DNA of 64,000 nucleotides from Ampelomyces quisqualis (Eukaryota; Ascomycota; Dothideomycetes; Pleosporales; Phaeosphaeriaceae). The stretch lies in NCBI GenBank assembly GCA_018398575.1, contig JAGTXZ010000002.1, positions 808,501 through 872,500 on the forward strand, written 5' to 3'. Of the stretch, positions 23,620-37,149 are shown one piece after another. The translations under genes and the position numbers were made by a program. Under the pieces are notes generated by a model. It made no database searches and had not been told where the DNA came from. It saw nothing but the letters and a program-made list of their open reading frames with translations. Positions within the stretch are counted from its first letter, which is position 1, and every line of letters begins with the position of its first letter.

Positions 23620-26600
23620 TTAAGAGCTATTAGTAACCTCTAGTATCAAATAAGTAACTGTCTCTATAACAGTATAGGATATAATAGTGCAAGCTATCTA
23701 GATAAAGCGCAATAGCGTCCTTAAGTTAGTTATTAAGAACAAGTTTAATTAAATAATTATTAATAACTTCTTAGACCTAGAGAAACAATAGATTAATAAA
23801 TAACTGCTGTTAAACAGCCTTAAAAGAACGCCTACCTAGCAGAAAGTATGTAACTCTCTACCAGCTAGACCTTCTAACAATAGAAAAGGAAAGTCTTCTA
23901 TAAGCGCAGATCTAGACTTAGTATTACTAGTAAGAAATCTGCAAGAACAAATTACAAGGCTTATAGCCTAAGTAACTCTAGAAGCCTCTAGCTTTATACA
24001 GACCTCCTTAGAAAGCTTTCTTCTACTCTAAAAGACTATAAGGTCTTTAACCTAGAAGCGTATAGAAGAGATTAAAAAGATTACTATATCTTTAAGGCCT
24101 AAACAAAGTACAAATTAGAATACAATAGCGCAAGACTAGGCTCTTAAGCTAGCTATATTTTTAACTGCCTTAAAGGGTTAGTAGCTAGTATAGCCTTATC
24201 TTAAGTAACCTAGAACCCTTAGAGCTCTGCAGAAGAGCTCTAGGACTTTCTAGATAGCTAATTTAGGGATAAGCTATATAACAAAAGATTACAAAGAAAA
24301 CTTTAAATAATCTTATAGAATAAGTCCTTCTTCTAGAGCTTTAACGCAAAGTTTATAAGGCTAGCCTATAACGTAGGCAAGGAAGATAACAAAGTAAACC
24401 TAAAAATAAGGTACCTAAGCGCTATCTAGCTAGACCTATAAGATAGAATAATCTTTATAAAGACTAAACCTAAATAGAGGATCTCTAACCTTATAGACAA
24501 AGTAGTAATTATTAAGGAAAACTTATGTAGAGCAAAACTTAGTAGTAAGTACACTAAAAGACAAAATATTAGGAAACCTATAGATTAAGAACCTATAAGA
24601 GGACATTCTAGGAGAACTAAAAGAAAATCCTCTAAAAAGAAGAAAGCTAAGTAGGCTACTGCAGAAGAGTAGTCCTACTAGAGACAAAATAACTTATGCC
24701 TCTACTATAGTAAGTTAAGACACTACGCTAGTAAATACAAATTATCTTTACCTTTAAAACTTACTAAAGCTACGTTAGCTAAAGTATAGGGTAAAGAAGA
24801 AAAGGACGTGTTAGAAAACGCCCTAAGCTTAGAAAATAAGTAACTCTTGTCTAAAGGCGCAGACAGAAGTATAGTAATATAATACTAAAAGAGAATAAGA
24901 AATTTTAACAATTTTAGAGAAAATAGCTAAATAAAGAACCTATTACTTTACATACTATTATTTATAAAATAATAGTTACTTCTATAATAATTAACACTAG
25001 TTGTCTTACTTACGCTATAACTTTAACTAAGTTTATCTATAAGAATAAGTTAAAGCGTAAGTTAATAGCCTTAACAGAAATTATTAAGATTAATAGAGCC
25101 TAGTCTTAGATAAAGACAGCTGTCTAGATAAGGATTAACATTAATAGGTATAAGGAGACACTATAGGCCTATAAACTAGATAGAGACAAAGAATATAACC
25201 TAGTCCTAGGTTAACTATAGATAAACTAGTATAATGTTACTATTGCACTAGTAAAGAAATTAATATATATTTACTCTACTTAGACGTAAGTTAAGAGCTA
25301 GAAGAAAAGAAAACCTCTTTTATAGTAGAATATTACAGCTACTGCGTACTCTACCTAGCTGCAGCAAGGCTAGAAGAATAAATCTATCTACCTTTATGCT
25401 GTATCTATAGTAAACATCTAAAAGGCTCTAAAAATAAAATCCTAAGAAGATCCTAAGTTAGGACTTCTAGATTACTTAAAAGAGGAATAAAAAACCTTCC
25501 TACGCAAAGAAGTAGACTAACTCCCTCTAGTAAGGAGACCTACTATTAATTATTCTATTAAGCTAGTAGAAAAGAATAGAAGAACTGTAGAGGTGCTATA
25601 AGGCCTACTATACAGCATGTTAAGAGAAGAACTTCTTATGCTTAGAAAAGAGCTTACTTTTTACCTAGACTATAGCTTTATATAAGTAAGCTAGTTAAGC
25701 GCTTCTATACTAGTCTTATTTATAAAAAAGCTAGGAAAGGGCCTTTAGTTTTGTGTAGACTACTAGGCCCTTAATGTAATTATAAAGAAGGACTAATACC
25801 TACTCTTACTTATCTAGAAGACCTTAGCCTAGATTACTAAAGCTAAATAGTTTACTAAAGTAAATGTTATCTAAGTATTCTATAAGATTAGGATTACTAA
25901 AAGAGATAAATAGAAGATAGCATTTTAGACGCGCTTTAGCCTCTGTAAGTAGCTTATAACACTCTTTAGACTTGCAAACGCTCTAAGCACGTTTTAGAGA
26001 TATATTTATTAGACACTAAAGAAATACCTAGATAACGTCTACTTAGCCTATATAGATAACGTGTTAATATACATAAGTAGGTCTAAGACAGACTATAAGT
26101 AAAAGGTAAAGCTAGTAATTTAAAAACTTAGTATAGTAGAGTTATACCTAGATATAGAGAAAAGCAAGTTTAGCGTAAAGAAGACTAAATACTTTGGATT
26201 TATTATTAAAGCTAATAATAAAATAAGTATAGACTCTAAGAAAGTAGATACTATACGTTTCTAAGAGCCCTCTAAGATAGTTAAAGGAGTCTAGAGTTTT
26301 GTTAGCTTTGCTAACTTCTACTAGCAGTTTATAAAAAGCTTCTTAGAGCTAGCTACTCTACTAACTAGGCTTACTAGAAGAGGCGTAGCCTTTAACTAGG
26401 GGCCTAAACAATAGATATCTTTTAAGAAGCTAAAAAAAGCTTTTATAGCAGAACTATCCCTAGTAAACTTTAATATAGAGCTAGAAATAATAGTAGAATA
26501 TAACGCCTTAAGGTAGTTAACTAGAGGAGTATTATCTTAATACTGTAGAGACAGACGCCTTTAGGCTGTAGCTTACTACTTAGCAAAGAATATAGCTGCA

Positions 26601-28195
26601 GAAGCTAACTACACTATCTATAATAAGAAGCTGTTAGCTATAGTTAAGTGCTTAGAGTAGTAGAAAACTAAACTTTAGAAAGTAAGACATTTTACTATAC
26701 TTACAGACTATAAGAACCTAGAATACTTTGCTACTATATAGCTACTAATAGAAAGACACGTCTACTAGGTAAAGTTTCTTAGCACGTTTAATATTAAATT
26801 CTAATACTACTTAGGAAATATTAATGGTAGAGCAGATACTCTTTTTAGAAAAGAATAAGATCTTTCTTAAGAAAGAGCAGACACGTAGGTATAATCCTAG
26901 ACCTTCTAATTATTTACCTTTACTCTAGAAACTAAGGATAAGAAAGATCTAGCACTTACTACTTTCTTTGCAGCTTAGTAGAGAGACGTACTATAACAGA
27001 GGGAGAAAGAATTAGAGTAGCTTTAAAACGTACTTGCAGACAAAGATACTGCTTTAAGAGAAAGAAACGTTACTTATAACTAAGGTGCTAAGAAGCTTAC
27101 TACAGCAGGAGATATTCTAGATACTACTAAAGGAACTATAGTACTACGTATAAGTACGCCTAGGCAAGGTCCTTACATAAATAAGTACTCTAAAGAATTA
27201 ATAGGGCCTGCTATTAAAGACTTCTAGAGATAGGCTATCTGTATAGATGAAGCCTACTAAGCGGCAGTTAACGCTATTAGAATAGAATAGTAGAAATTCC
27301 CTCTCTATTTAAGCCTAAAGGTTTCTCTAGCAGAGTATACCTTAGATAACTTAGGACGCCTACTCTATAGGAAACATAAGTAGGTACTAGAATATATAAA
27401 CCTATAAACTTATATTATCTTAAAAGTATATAATTCCCTAATTACTAGACACCTAGGCAGAGAAAATATATATATAATATTAGTAAGAGACTACTTTTAG
27501 CCTAGAATATTCTTAAGCATCTAGTAGTTTGTTTAAAACTGCGTAGTGTATAGTAAAATAAAGCTATAGAAAGAACTTAAACAAGGACTACTACGTCTAC
27601 TTCTTCTCTTAGACTAAATATAGAAGAAGTTGTTAGTAGACTTTATTATAGGCCTTCTGCTAAGCTATAGAATACTATACCTTATAGTAGTTACTAACTA
27701 GCTAAGTAAAAACGCAGTGCTTATGCCTATCCTAGACTTAGAAGTTTCTACTATAGTTAAGGTATTTATTAAACAGGTAGTTATATACTACTAGCTTCTA
27801 GACGCTATAGTGTCTAACAAAGAGTTATAGTTTGTAAGCGAATTCTAGTCTTTACTCTGTAATAAGCTTAGAATATAAAGAAGAGTCTTAATAGTATACT
27901 ACTCTTAGATAGATAGCGCTACAGAGTAAATAAATAGTATAGTAGAAGCTTACTTAAGAGCCTTTGTAAACTAGGACTAATTAAACTAGGCTACTCTATA
28001 CTTACTAGCACAAATTACTATAGCTAGACAAAATATAGCGTCTTTAGGCGTTAGTCTATTCTTTCTCTAGCATAGGTACAACACAAACTCTATTTAGTTA
28101 GACTTAGAATAGACTATAAAAAACTAACACTAGTCTAGCATTAATAAGAGATGTAGAAGCATAACAGAAATAAGAACGCTAGGCTAACTATTACA
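23620..28195 (+). pseudogene. Gypsy family C gag-pol remnant (copy 1)
   Basis: Gag ends in a CCHC zinc knuckle at 24697-24738 that now reads C-x2-Y-x4-H-x4-Y, so two metal-binding Cys are changed to Tyr. RT begins near 25600 (FCVDY.ALNVI near 25750) with box YIDNVLIYIS at about 26050. RNase H lies near 26480-26700 and the integrase HHCC plus core near 27350-28110. TAG/TAA stops occur throughout. Function is lost. Confidence 0.85.
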
Positions 28196-28352
28196 GATAC
28201 GTTAGGAAAAATTAAGATTTGTCTAGTTAGCCTAGTTGCAGCAACCTGCAGCTGCCTAACAGTAATACTGTCTACTAGACAATTTGCTAAAGTTACCCTA
28301 CTTACTACTAGTTACTAGCAACCTAATAGTAACCTAATAGCAAGTTACTTAT

Positions 28353-28424
28353 ATTACCTATATTACCTGTGTTGCCAATGTTACCTGTATTGCTAGTGTT
28401 ACTAGTATTACTAGTGTTACTAGA
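28353..28424 (+). repeat. 9-bp tandem repeat, eight units
   Basis: Eight consecutive 9-mers from ATTACCTAT to GTTACTAGA. They are variants of GTTGCCAGT that differ mainly by transitions. The MITE copy keeps less mutated units (TGTCGCCAG type) near 31535-31580 and 32190-32215. Confidence 0.8.
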
Positions 28425-28499
28425 TTTAATAGTAAAGAACTATTAAGTACTATAGTACTAGTAGAACTATATACTACAGCTAGCTGCCTATGTCTTTAC

Positions 28500-30885
28500 A
28501 CTCTTATAGCGTAGGCTAACTAAGCTAGTCCTCTTTGTCTAGTTATATAGGCTTTTTAATTAAATATAGCATAGTTAAATTACGCTCCTTTAAAAGAAGG
28601 CTAGCCTAGATACAGCTACTAGGCTTAACGTTCTATAGGGCACACGTTATTAGGTACACAACGCGCTCTATATATAGAAGGCTATAACTAATACTACTAC
28701 TTATAGAGTAGTAACTATCTTACTAGTTAGTTATATTAGAATTATATACTATGTCTACTAGTGCTCTACTATCTACTATAGTAGTCTGTACTATTACGTT
28801 GTATTAAGGCTAACCTAAAAGTATCTATGCGTTATACTAGCAAAAGTATATTAAGTTATTATGATATTTACTACGCCTACTATTTACAACTACTTAATAA
28901 TACTATATTTTATCTTTATACTATTACACTAACCTATTATACTTATCTAGTTCTAGTTGCTATCCTTCTTTAGTTAAGGTAATTACGTTAAGTATGTTAC
29001 CTTTAATTGCAATATTATAGGCCCATGTTAAAAATTCTTTCTATACGTCTTTTGCTATAATACTCTAGCTACTTCTATAGTTCTTAAACTATAGCTATTT
29101 ATCTACCTTATACAGGTATTCTAGTGCAAGTTTATCTATATGTCTATACTCTTTTAGCAAAATATCTTTTACCTTACCTAATGCTTTATATACATGTATA
29201 TAGATAGTACTTTATATAAGTTATTATATATTACATTACGTTTAGACCTACTTATATTGTTAGTGTCTTTATATAGGACTTTTCTTTCTTCTCTAATATT
29301 CTTCTTCTTATTCTTTTCTATTAAGTAGTTTACCTTCTTCTTCTCTTTGTTATTGTAATTGTCTATAAGCGTATTATAGTAATTTTGCTTCTCTTCTATA
29401 TAGTTAGCTAGGATATTATCTATGTTATTGTTATAGGTATCTTTTGGCACTAAAACTTTAGCTCTATTGTTCTCTTATTAGTTTATATATATAGTAATAT
29501 TCTATTGTATATTATCTTATATAAGAATCTATTAAATGCTTTCCTAGTTCTTTTATTTTTTTTAAACAGCATTAAAGTAGTCTGCTTTCTATAAGGTAGT
29601 ACTATGTCTAGAACTTATAATATACTTTCTATAGTGTGTCTATAAAAGGGTATAGTTTTCCTAGTACTATTATTATTAAATTCTCTTATTATGTTAAATA
29701 GAACTAAGCCTATTAGTGCTACTATATTTGCACTTAGTTTATTAAACTTCTCTTAGTTTGTAGTTATTACAGTAATGCTCTATTTCCTGTTATTATAGAA
29801 TAACTATACTATTACTACTGCAAGACTAGAGTTTAGAAATCTAGCAAATTTAGGCTGTCTTTATTTAGCTAGTATAGCTGTTTTAAAGGTATACTTACGT
29901 TCTTTAGGTCTTGTAGTAGGTAAACAAAGTCTTTAAGCAGTTTACTAGGCTTAAGAACCTATCTATCTAGGTAGTTTAATATATAGGCACTAGTAATTTC
30001 TAGTTATTCTTACTTTATTACGTAAGTCTATAAGTTACTGTATATGTCTAGTATCTAAGCGCCTACTATTAGCTACTATTCTTAGTAGGCTGCGATAGTA
30101 CCTATATAGCAGGTAGCTTCTTTATACAGTATTAAGCTAATCTATAATTAAACTAATAATAGTAAAGAATTCTATACTTCTATTTAAGTATCTAGTAGTA
30201 TTTAGGCGTACACATACCTGCGTATATTAAGCTATAGTGTTATTACTATAGTATATAGCGTCTTTTTATTATTAGTAAGTAGTTGCGTTACTAGGATAAC
30301 TCTTACCTTCTCTAGTATAGTCTTGTTTTCTAGTAACACACTTTCCTTTACCTAGCGTTTTTCTTTCTCTTATAGTAGTAACCTAAATAGGTCTGCACTA
30401 GATAAAAGAAGTTATAACTCTATAATAGTTAGAACTACTTATTTATGTATAGTAAGGCATTTTCTTATAATATAACAGCCTTAAGTGTAATAGCAATTCT
30501 CTTTTTACTACTTACGTTTTCTATGTGTTAGTTCTATAGGTTTTTAGTTTATATTAGCTTGTTATACTTATATTACTACTACGTCTAGATTTCTCTTATT
30601 AACAAGTAAGTAAGGCTATAGATCTAGGAGTATATAGTATTTAATCTCTAGAGTATCTTATTAGGTAACTTTTTAGTTAGGCTAGTGTAGTAGTTAGTTA
30701 TACGTCTGTTTTAATACTAGAGTTAAGGCTTAAAGATAGTAGCGTTAGAGTCTAGATAGTTTTTAGTTTTTATAGCGTCTTAGTTTTTAGTATATTAGTT
30801 CTAGAGTTATATTTTCTAAGAGCCTAACCTTTATATTATTATCTATTAGCGCTTGTTTTAGCGCTTGTTTAGACAGAGACATAGT
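28500..30885 (-). pseudogene. Second ORF of the Plavaka-type element, function unknown
   Basis: A minus-strand frame opens near 30880 with MSLSKQALKQALIDNNIKVR and stays legible for about 750 codons, with TAG stops at probable Gln/Trp. It is Leu/Gln/Lys-rich and mostly helical, with one Cys/His patch (CYYT.GCYIIRKCLTIHK, about residue 130). 29178-29450 is a stop-free part (QKNYYNTLIDNYNNKEKK type, very Asn/Lys-rich). I recognise no family. It lies downstream of the transposase on the same strand, so it may be an accessory protein of the transposon. Confidence 0.45.
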
Positions 30886-31381
30886 GTACTACTAATATTA
30901 CTTAAATTTACTACTTAGTATAGAGTATATAGAGTAAGCGCTTGCACTTAAAAATATTAGAAAACTATTAGTAAGAGTAGTAGAAGGAAGCAATATATAT
31001 ATAGCGCAATAGAGTTTTTACTTTATAGGTATAAGTAGAGTTTTTGTAATATATATAGTCTAATATTACTTTAAATTCTACTAGAGTGTAGTACTTAGGC
31101 TATTTAATTAGATAGCATCTTGTTCTTAACTGCGTGCTAGCGTATATAACAGTTATCTACTATTAGCATAAATAGTTATACGCGCAATTATACTAGTAAA
31201 TAGGTAGAGAGTACTTCTCTTTAGGTAGAAGGTAGGTAGAAGTTAACAGCGTAGAGAGTAGAGTAGAGGTTAGGTTATAGTAGGGCGAGAGTATAGGTTA
31301 GGGCTAGGTTACATAGGTACTAGGTATAGGTTAGGTTTGTAGTTAGGTTAAGCTACCTACTATTAAGTTATACTTATGCAA

Positions 31382-32232
31382 CGTTAGGAAAATTTAAGAT
31401 TAATCTAGTCGGCCTAATCGCTGCAACCCGCGGCGGCCCAACAGCGATACTGTCTACCAGACAATTTTCTAAAGTTGTCCCACTTACTTCTAGTTGCTAG
31501 CGAGTTGCTGGCGAGTCGCTAGCGACCTAACAGTGTTGCTAGTGTCGCCAGATCTGACAGAGTTGCCAATGTCGCCAATTTTACTCACGTGACTGTATTG
31601 CTGTATTTTTATAATTACGTAAGTAACCTAAAAATACAAAATATAGAGCAGAATTCCCTCTTTAAAATGCACTATTTAGATTTTTTTTAGCTACTCTAGT
31701 TATTGAGATATAGCGCGTTGAAGTTATAAACGTTTTTAAAAAAACTTTAAAGTACGTTTAACACAGTAGATCTTAACGCCCACACTATAATATATTAAAA
31801 TAAAATAAAATAGTGCTAGAGTAAAATCTACACTTTAGTTACTATTTCTTTAAAAAAAAATATAATATATTATCTAGTTAAAGTGCTAGAGCTTTAGCGA
31901 AAACAAGCCTTAGCAAAGAACATTAAAAAGTTACAAACTTTACTGCTGTGCATCTCAGCAAATAGAGCAGCTATAAAAATTCTAAATAGTGCGTTTTAAA
32001 GAAGGAATTAAGCTCTATATTTTAGGTTTTTAGAATAATTCTGTAATCGCGCGGGTGGGGCAGGTGGATCCAGTAGATCAGGTTAATCAATTTGGGCGTT
32101 TTTGTCTAATTAGGCAGCCAGAACAAATAGGGGTAGCTAGGCACTGTAGACTACGGTCGAAAACTGTCTGGTCGACTATTCCAACAATGTCGCCAATGTC
32201 GCAGATGTTGCTAACGTTGTGTTTTCCTAACG
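31382..32232. mobile_element. 851-bp foldback MITE
   Basis: Terminal repeats CGTTAGGAAAA (31382-31392) and TTTTCCTAACG (32222-32232). hAT copy A at about 13790 shows the uninterrupted site, so insertion is direct. AA flanks both ends. Large parts of the arms are complementary: about 31632-31685 pairs with 31980-32035, and flanking tracts pair toward a centre near 31800. Its outer 230 bp matches the left end of the Plavaka-type element at 28200. It is much less mutated than its surroundings at both ends. The 64-codon ORF at 32055 is regarded as chance. Confidence 0.85.
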
Positions 32233-32419
32233 AACGCTCTTTACTATAACTCTTAAAATAGTATGTTACTTTGTAATATAGTAGAGTAAAGGAAATTAGC
32301 TTACTAAAAGAATAATCTTAAAATTAGAGATGTTACTTAAGTAACATCTATTTAAATTAGTGTATAAAAACTAAATCTTAGTATAAAAACACAATTTTTA
32401 AAATTAGTAGTGTTTAATT

Positions 32420-35010
32420 AGCTAGCAAGCTTTTCTTTATTACAATTCTTTACTACGCTAACTAGTTAAGGTAGCGCAAGAGCTTTAATCTCTTTCTTTA
32501 TAGCTACTGCTTAGGCACGTTACGCACAGAAGTCTCTAAATAAGCACCTAAAGAAGAAGTTGCAAAATCTATTTTATTACTACCTTTACTATTATTACTA
32601 TTCTCTTTATTACTTATTAGATCTGCAAAGCGCCTTATTCTAGTATTAATAGAGCTAGAATAAGGATCTAGTCTCTAAATCTTATATAGATCCTAAACTG
32701 TTTTAGCGCTTAGTTAACGTGTTAGAGTTAGAAATTGTAGTTTAGGTAAGCTAAAAAGGTTATTCTTGTGCGTAATTACGTGTTTAACAACTATAATTGT
32801 CTAAATTATCTTAGCTTTAAGTCTATACCTTTAATCTCTTATAATATCTCTTATAGTATTAAAAGAACGCTCTACTATAACCTCTATAAGCTAAATAGCT
32901 AGCACATCTATTACTACTTAGGCTAGAAGTAGGTAGGTTTCTGCGTTAGCCTGCTACTATGCTAGCATACCTGTTAGATTCCTCTCCTTGTCTTTAGTTA
33001 TTAGAAGAGTACTTAGGTAGCAAAGAGCCTCTGTATAGACTAGCCTAATACCTAGGTTTAGTTCTTTATATAACTTAGAACCTACTCTACTTAACTGTAC
33101 TGTAAGTTTAGAAGGCCTCTTAAACTACTAATTTTTAAGAGATTAGTAAGGCTAAGTAGAGCAGACTATAGTATAGTCTCTATAAGGTTATATAAGTTAA
33201 TTGTTATATTAGCTTATATACTCTAAGAACTAACGCTAATATATACGTTTAAAATTAGATTTCTACTTATTCTTCTGCGTGTAACAGTTAACAACGTAAT
33301 AAATATATATAATAAAAAAAAACTTACTTTATATACAGAAAGCTTTTAACTAAAATTAAGAATAGTAGCTATATTGTATAGGTATCTTTGCTCTTTATCT
33401 GTACGTAAGTAGTACTTTAACAATTTCTTCTTGCTCTTCTCTGCTACAGCCCTAGCAATTGCAGGCTACTCTTCTTAATAACTACTCTTATCTTCCTTAT
33501 TTAATAGCTTAGTAGTTATTTAATCTAGGAAGTTAAAAAGCCTATTATATATTATCTACGTATAAGGCGCCTATAGTATATTATTTTTACTAATTTTATT
33601 AGTAGCTGTTTTAAAGTTTACTAGCATACAGGTTATAGCCTTTAGGTGCAACTATTTAGCTAGAGCTAGTTAAAGTCTTTTTAAGTCCTTAAAATTAGCT
33701 ACTAAATTGTTATCTTAGCTGTTGCTATTACTACTTAGAATAAATTGGCTAAGTGCAATTTTCTTCTTAAGCTAATTATTAATGTAGGAGGCTAGATAGC
33801 AGGCTTACTTACACATATTATATGTTAAGTTTTATCTAGTTTTTACATCTTATATTACACAAAGGTGTTAATTTGTAGATATATTAGACTATACTTTTAA
33901 GAATTGTTTAAATTGCTAGAGTAACAAATTAATTGCAATACAGATTACCTAGATCTAAGAGTAGTAAGCGCGTGATAAAGAACTATAATAAAGGACTTTA
34001 CATACCTTATAAAGTAAGTTTAGCACTAATATTATATTATTAATTTAATAAACATAGCAATGTTAAAGCTGCTTAGCTTCTTCTATTTTAGGCAAGGCTG
34101 TTAGCCTTAGGTGCAAGATAATATCCTAGACTACAAGGTTAATAATATAAGTAAGGTATAGGATAGTGTTTTCCTTTGCGCTCTATTTAATGCTCTTGTT
34201 AGCAAAATAGCTTTTAAGGCTCTTAGTAAGAGTTCTATTATTTAAGGCATTATTGCAAGTAACAGCTAAAAGTCTCTTTATAGTATTAGTTTTTTTAAGC
34301 ATATATATTAGATTTGCTGCTATTAAAGCTCTAGTGTAGCGCTCTTGTAATAGAATAAAATCTAATAAGACTTCTCTTATTTGCTAGCTAACAATAATAT
34401 AGTAGGCTTTAATAGCTAAGAAGCTAAAGTAGTTTATAGCAGACTAGGCGTCTAGAGCAATAGACATTTTTATTGTTCTACCTAGGTTGTAAAAGAGGTT
34501 TTAAGCTACCTACTTATATTAGTTTTAAAGTATTAAGAAGAACTTATACTAAGAAGAGATAATTATGCCTAGTTAAAAATATTAAACAAAGCAATAGAAT
34601 AAAGGTTACTCTAAGGTTTAAAACAACTAGTTACTATTAAGAAGCACGTGTACTATTTTCTTCTCAAATCCTTAGGTAGTAAATAGTTAGCGTAGGAATC
34701 TATTTTATAGCATAGATAGTAGAAAAGGTAGCCTTAGATAAACAGACTTAGTAACACCTTTGCACTTATTTAACTTAAGGTAGTTAAAGAGGTATTTTAT
34801 ACTAATTTAGTAATTAGTTAAGTATTAAAGTACTTACTTACAGTTTAGGCAATATATATATAGCTAGCTAGTGTATATATAGGCGCACTTTCTAAACTAG
34901 GTCTATACATGCGCTAAGCGTTAGGCTGCGTTCTATTAAGGTTGTGTATAAGTTTAATTCTAGGCCTATAAAGTGTTCTGCTACTAGGCATCCTATGCTC
35001 TAATAGCCTT
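32420..35010 (-). pseudogene. hAT-family transposase remnant (copy B)
   Basis: Read on the minus strand. About 34460-34300 gives MSIALDA.SAINYFSFLAIK then IREVLLDFILLQERYTRA, the conserved hAT core in which a Trp/Asp-rich motif leads to '.lRevLL.F...'. About 34290-34105 gives LLAVTCNNALNN and YLTYIINLVV.DIIL (originally of the type 'iT.DNAsNN' and 'c..HiiNLvv'; the catalytic Asp is now Asn). The C-terminal dimerisation domain is at about 32875-32820 (VERSFNTIRDIIRD.RYRLK). A candidate intron lies at about 33333-33281 (GTAAGT...CAG). Inactive: many stops and the lost catalytic Asp. Confidence 0.82.
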
Positions 35011-35399
35011 AGCGTCGTTTTGGCAATAATTATTGTAGTAAATTAGGCGTTTCAGGATATAGATTGTTCTCTAAAGGCTAGATTTTAGGATTTAGAAAGC
35101 GTCTTATATAAATTAGTGTAGTATTTCAAGTATACTAGGATATAAGTTGTTAGGTGTTAGTAGCAGGTTACTTGCCTCTATAGCTGTAATAAAAAAACGT
35201 AATAACTAGTTAGTAGGTTTTAAGAAAGAGAGTAATAGCAGGTAGTTAGACAAATCTAACAAGTATAGAGTTTTAAGTATTTTAAAATTAGATAATAGAG
35301 TAGAGGAGCAGTTCTGCTTAGGACGCTATTTCCTAGTTTATTTAGGGGTAAATATTAGGGCCAAATATATAAAATTAGATAAGGTTACAACAGAGGTAA

Positions 35400-36375
35400 A
35401 TTTTTTAGCACTTAACTATAATAGGCATTAATAAACAGGCTGTATTAGGTAGTAAAATGCAGCAAAGCTAATAACATATTACTCTAGGTCTAAAAACCTC
35501 TTCTAAGTACTGTTACTTAGATTCCTAGCCTTCTTATCTTTACACTAACTATTCTTATTATACAGATTACTATTCTTATTATCTTTATAAACATTAGGTA
35601 GAGTCTTAAAATAGGCTTTTAGCTCTTTGCTAGAATCTTCTACTTTTTCCTTATAGTTAGTCTTATTACGTTTCTTAACATATAGCCTATTACTATAAAG
35701 CACTAGGTTAGAAGTAAACTCTAAAAGAAGTGTTAGTTTATGCCTTCTATAAGTTATGTTAGTATAAGTATGTAATAAAAAAGTGTAATAAACTTACTAC
35801 TAATTCTAATCTATTACTAAGGCCTATTTCTCTAGTATTAGCTTGTTACAAAACTTAAGCTATTTAGCCTTAAGCTAAGGTGTCTTAAAGCTATTAGTCT
35901 TAAAGAGGTGCAGCCTATAAGTGTACTCCTTCTAAATAATCTTCTTTAGAGCCTTACTAGCTCTATAAATTTAGGTATAAGCTTAATATATTATTAGCTT
36001 TTTTTAAGAGTCTACTAGCACTAAAGTAGACTCCTTTATAGCAAAATTGTAGGCGCGTATATTAATCTTAATTTAAATAACCTTCTATTTTTTTTAACTT
36101 AGGAAATAGAAGTTATTAACTACTTAGCTATGCAATGTAAGTAAAATATATGTAATAAAAAAGTGTAATAACTTACCTAACTGCTTACTAGCAAAGCGCT
36201 TTGCTGCTAGAGCCTTAAGCTTATTCTTAAGCTTTTTATTCTGCTGCTTTAAGAACAACGCCTTATACCTAACGCTCTTCTTAATCTTTTTCTTAAGCTA
36301 GTACTTAGCTAATTAATCTAAGGACTTAGCCTTTGCAATAGCAGCTAGCTCTTTTAATTGCATAGTGCTGCTGCT
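35400..36375 (-). pseudogene. Unidentified two-intron ORF in the hAT element
   Basis: A minus frame opens near 36361 with MQLKELAAIAKAKSLD and a very Lys-rich helical N-terminus (LKKKIKKSVRYKALFLK), then continues across two candidate introns. Intron a is 36176-36128 (GTAAGT...GCATAG) and intron b is 35797-35747 (GTAAGT...TACTAAC...TTATAG). The middle exon contains KESTLVLVDS.KKLIIY and the last contains EKVEDSSKELKAYFKTL. No family is recognised. It may be the 5' part of the transposase gene or separate cargo. The matching introns show it was a genuine spliced gene. Confidence 0.45.
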
Positions 36376-37149
36376 AAGATATATACTAGAGTAGACTTAG
36401 AAATTTATTAGGTAGCCTTGCCTTAGAGTATTACTACTACAAGAATTAAGAATATAGCTAATTTTATTATCTCTAGAAGCAAAACCCTAGATATATTAAT
36501 ACAATTAATAATAAAAATTCTATACCTTTACCTTAGTAGGTTTAGCCTACTCCTCTTCTTTTAAGTGTAGTAGGAATTTAACTAGAAGAGGCAGTAGAAA
36601 GCCTTTTAGCTAATTAAAAACGTTAATTTCCTTAGATTTAATTAATTCTATAGTGTTAAGCGTAATAAAACAATGCAATAAAGCGCGTAGCTAATATAGG
36701 CGTGTAGTTCTAGTGTTTCTTTTAGTAGTCTACTACTTAGGAAACAGGTAGAGTTAGTCTGTGCGTTGCGTTAGCTACTAGCGTAGTTTTCTGCCTTACA
36801 GCCTACGCTTACTACCTTTTGCTACCTTACTTATACAAAATTAACTTTACAAAACTTTACTCTTTATTTTTAATTTGTAGCTAGGTAGAACTAGTAGCTA
36901 ATTCTAGGTAGGACTATAAGTTAATACATTTTTTTATTACGTTTTTAACTAATTAGCTGTGCTAATAGTTTAAAATTAGAATTTTTACGCTAAGAGGTAA
37001 TTTCTTACGCTAAGCCTGCCTTACTGCTTATTTACAAAAGAGCCAAAACACTAAAAATATTACAGTAGTAACTCTATAACCTATAATACTACTATAATAG
37101 CCCTTTGTAAATATAAAGTAAAGGTTAATAATATAGTTACTAGTAGCGT

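Larger units (their letters stand above)
23336..28199 (+). mobile_element. Gypsy family C copy 1, 3' end lost
   Basis: Plus-strand relative of the complete copy at 53757-61680. It runs from its 5' LTR to just past the integrase, where a foreign terminus (CGTTAGGAAAA) begins at 28200. The other copy continues at that point with its own integrase C-terminus. No 3' LTR of this copy is present in the window. Confidence 0.85.

Noticed and set aside
32055..32249. 64-codon plus ORF
   Set aside because: Lies across the MITE right end; it is open only because this end is less mutated.
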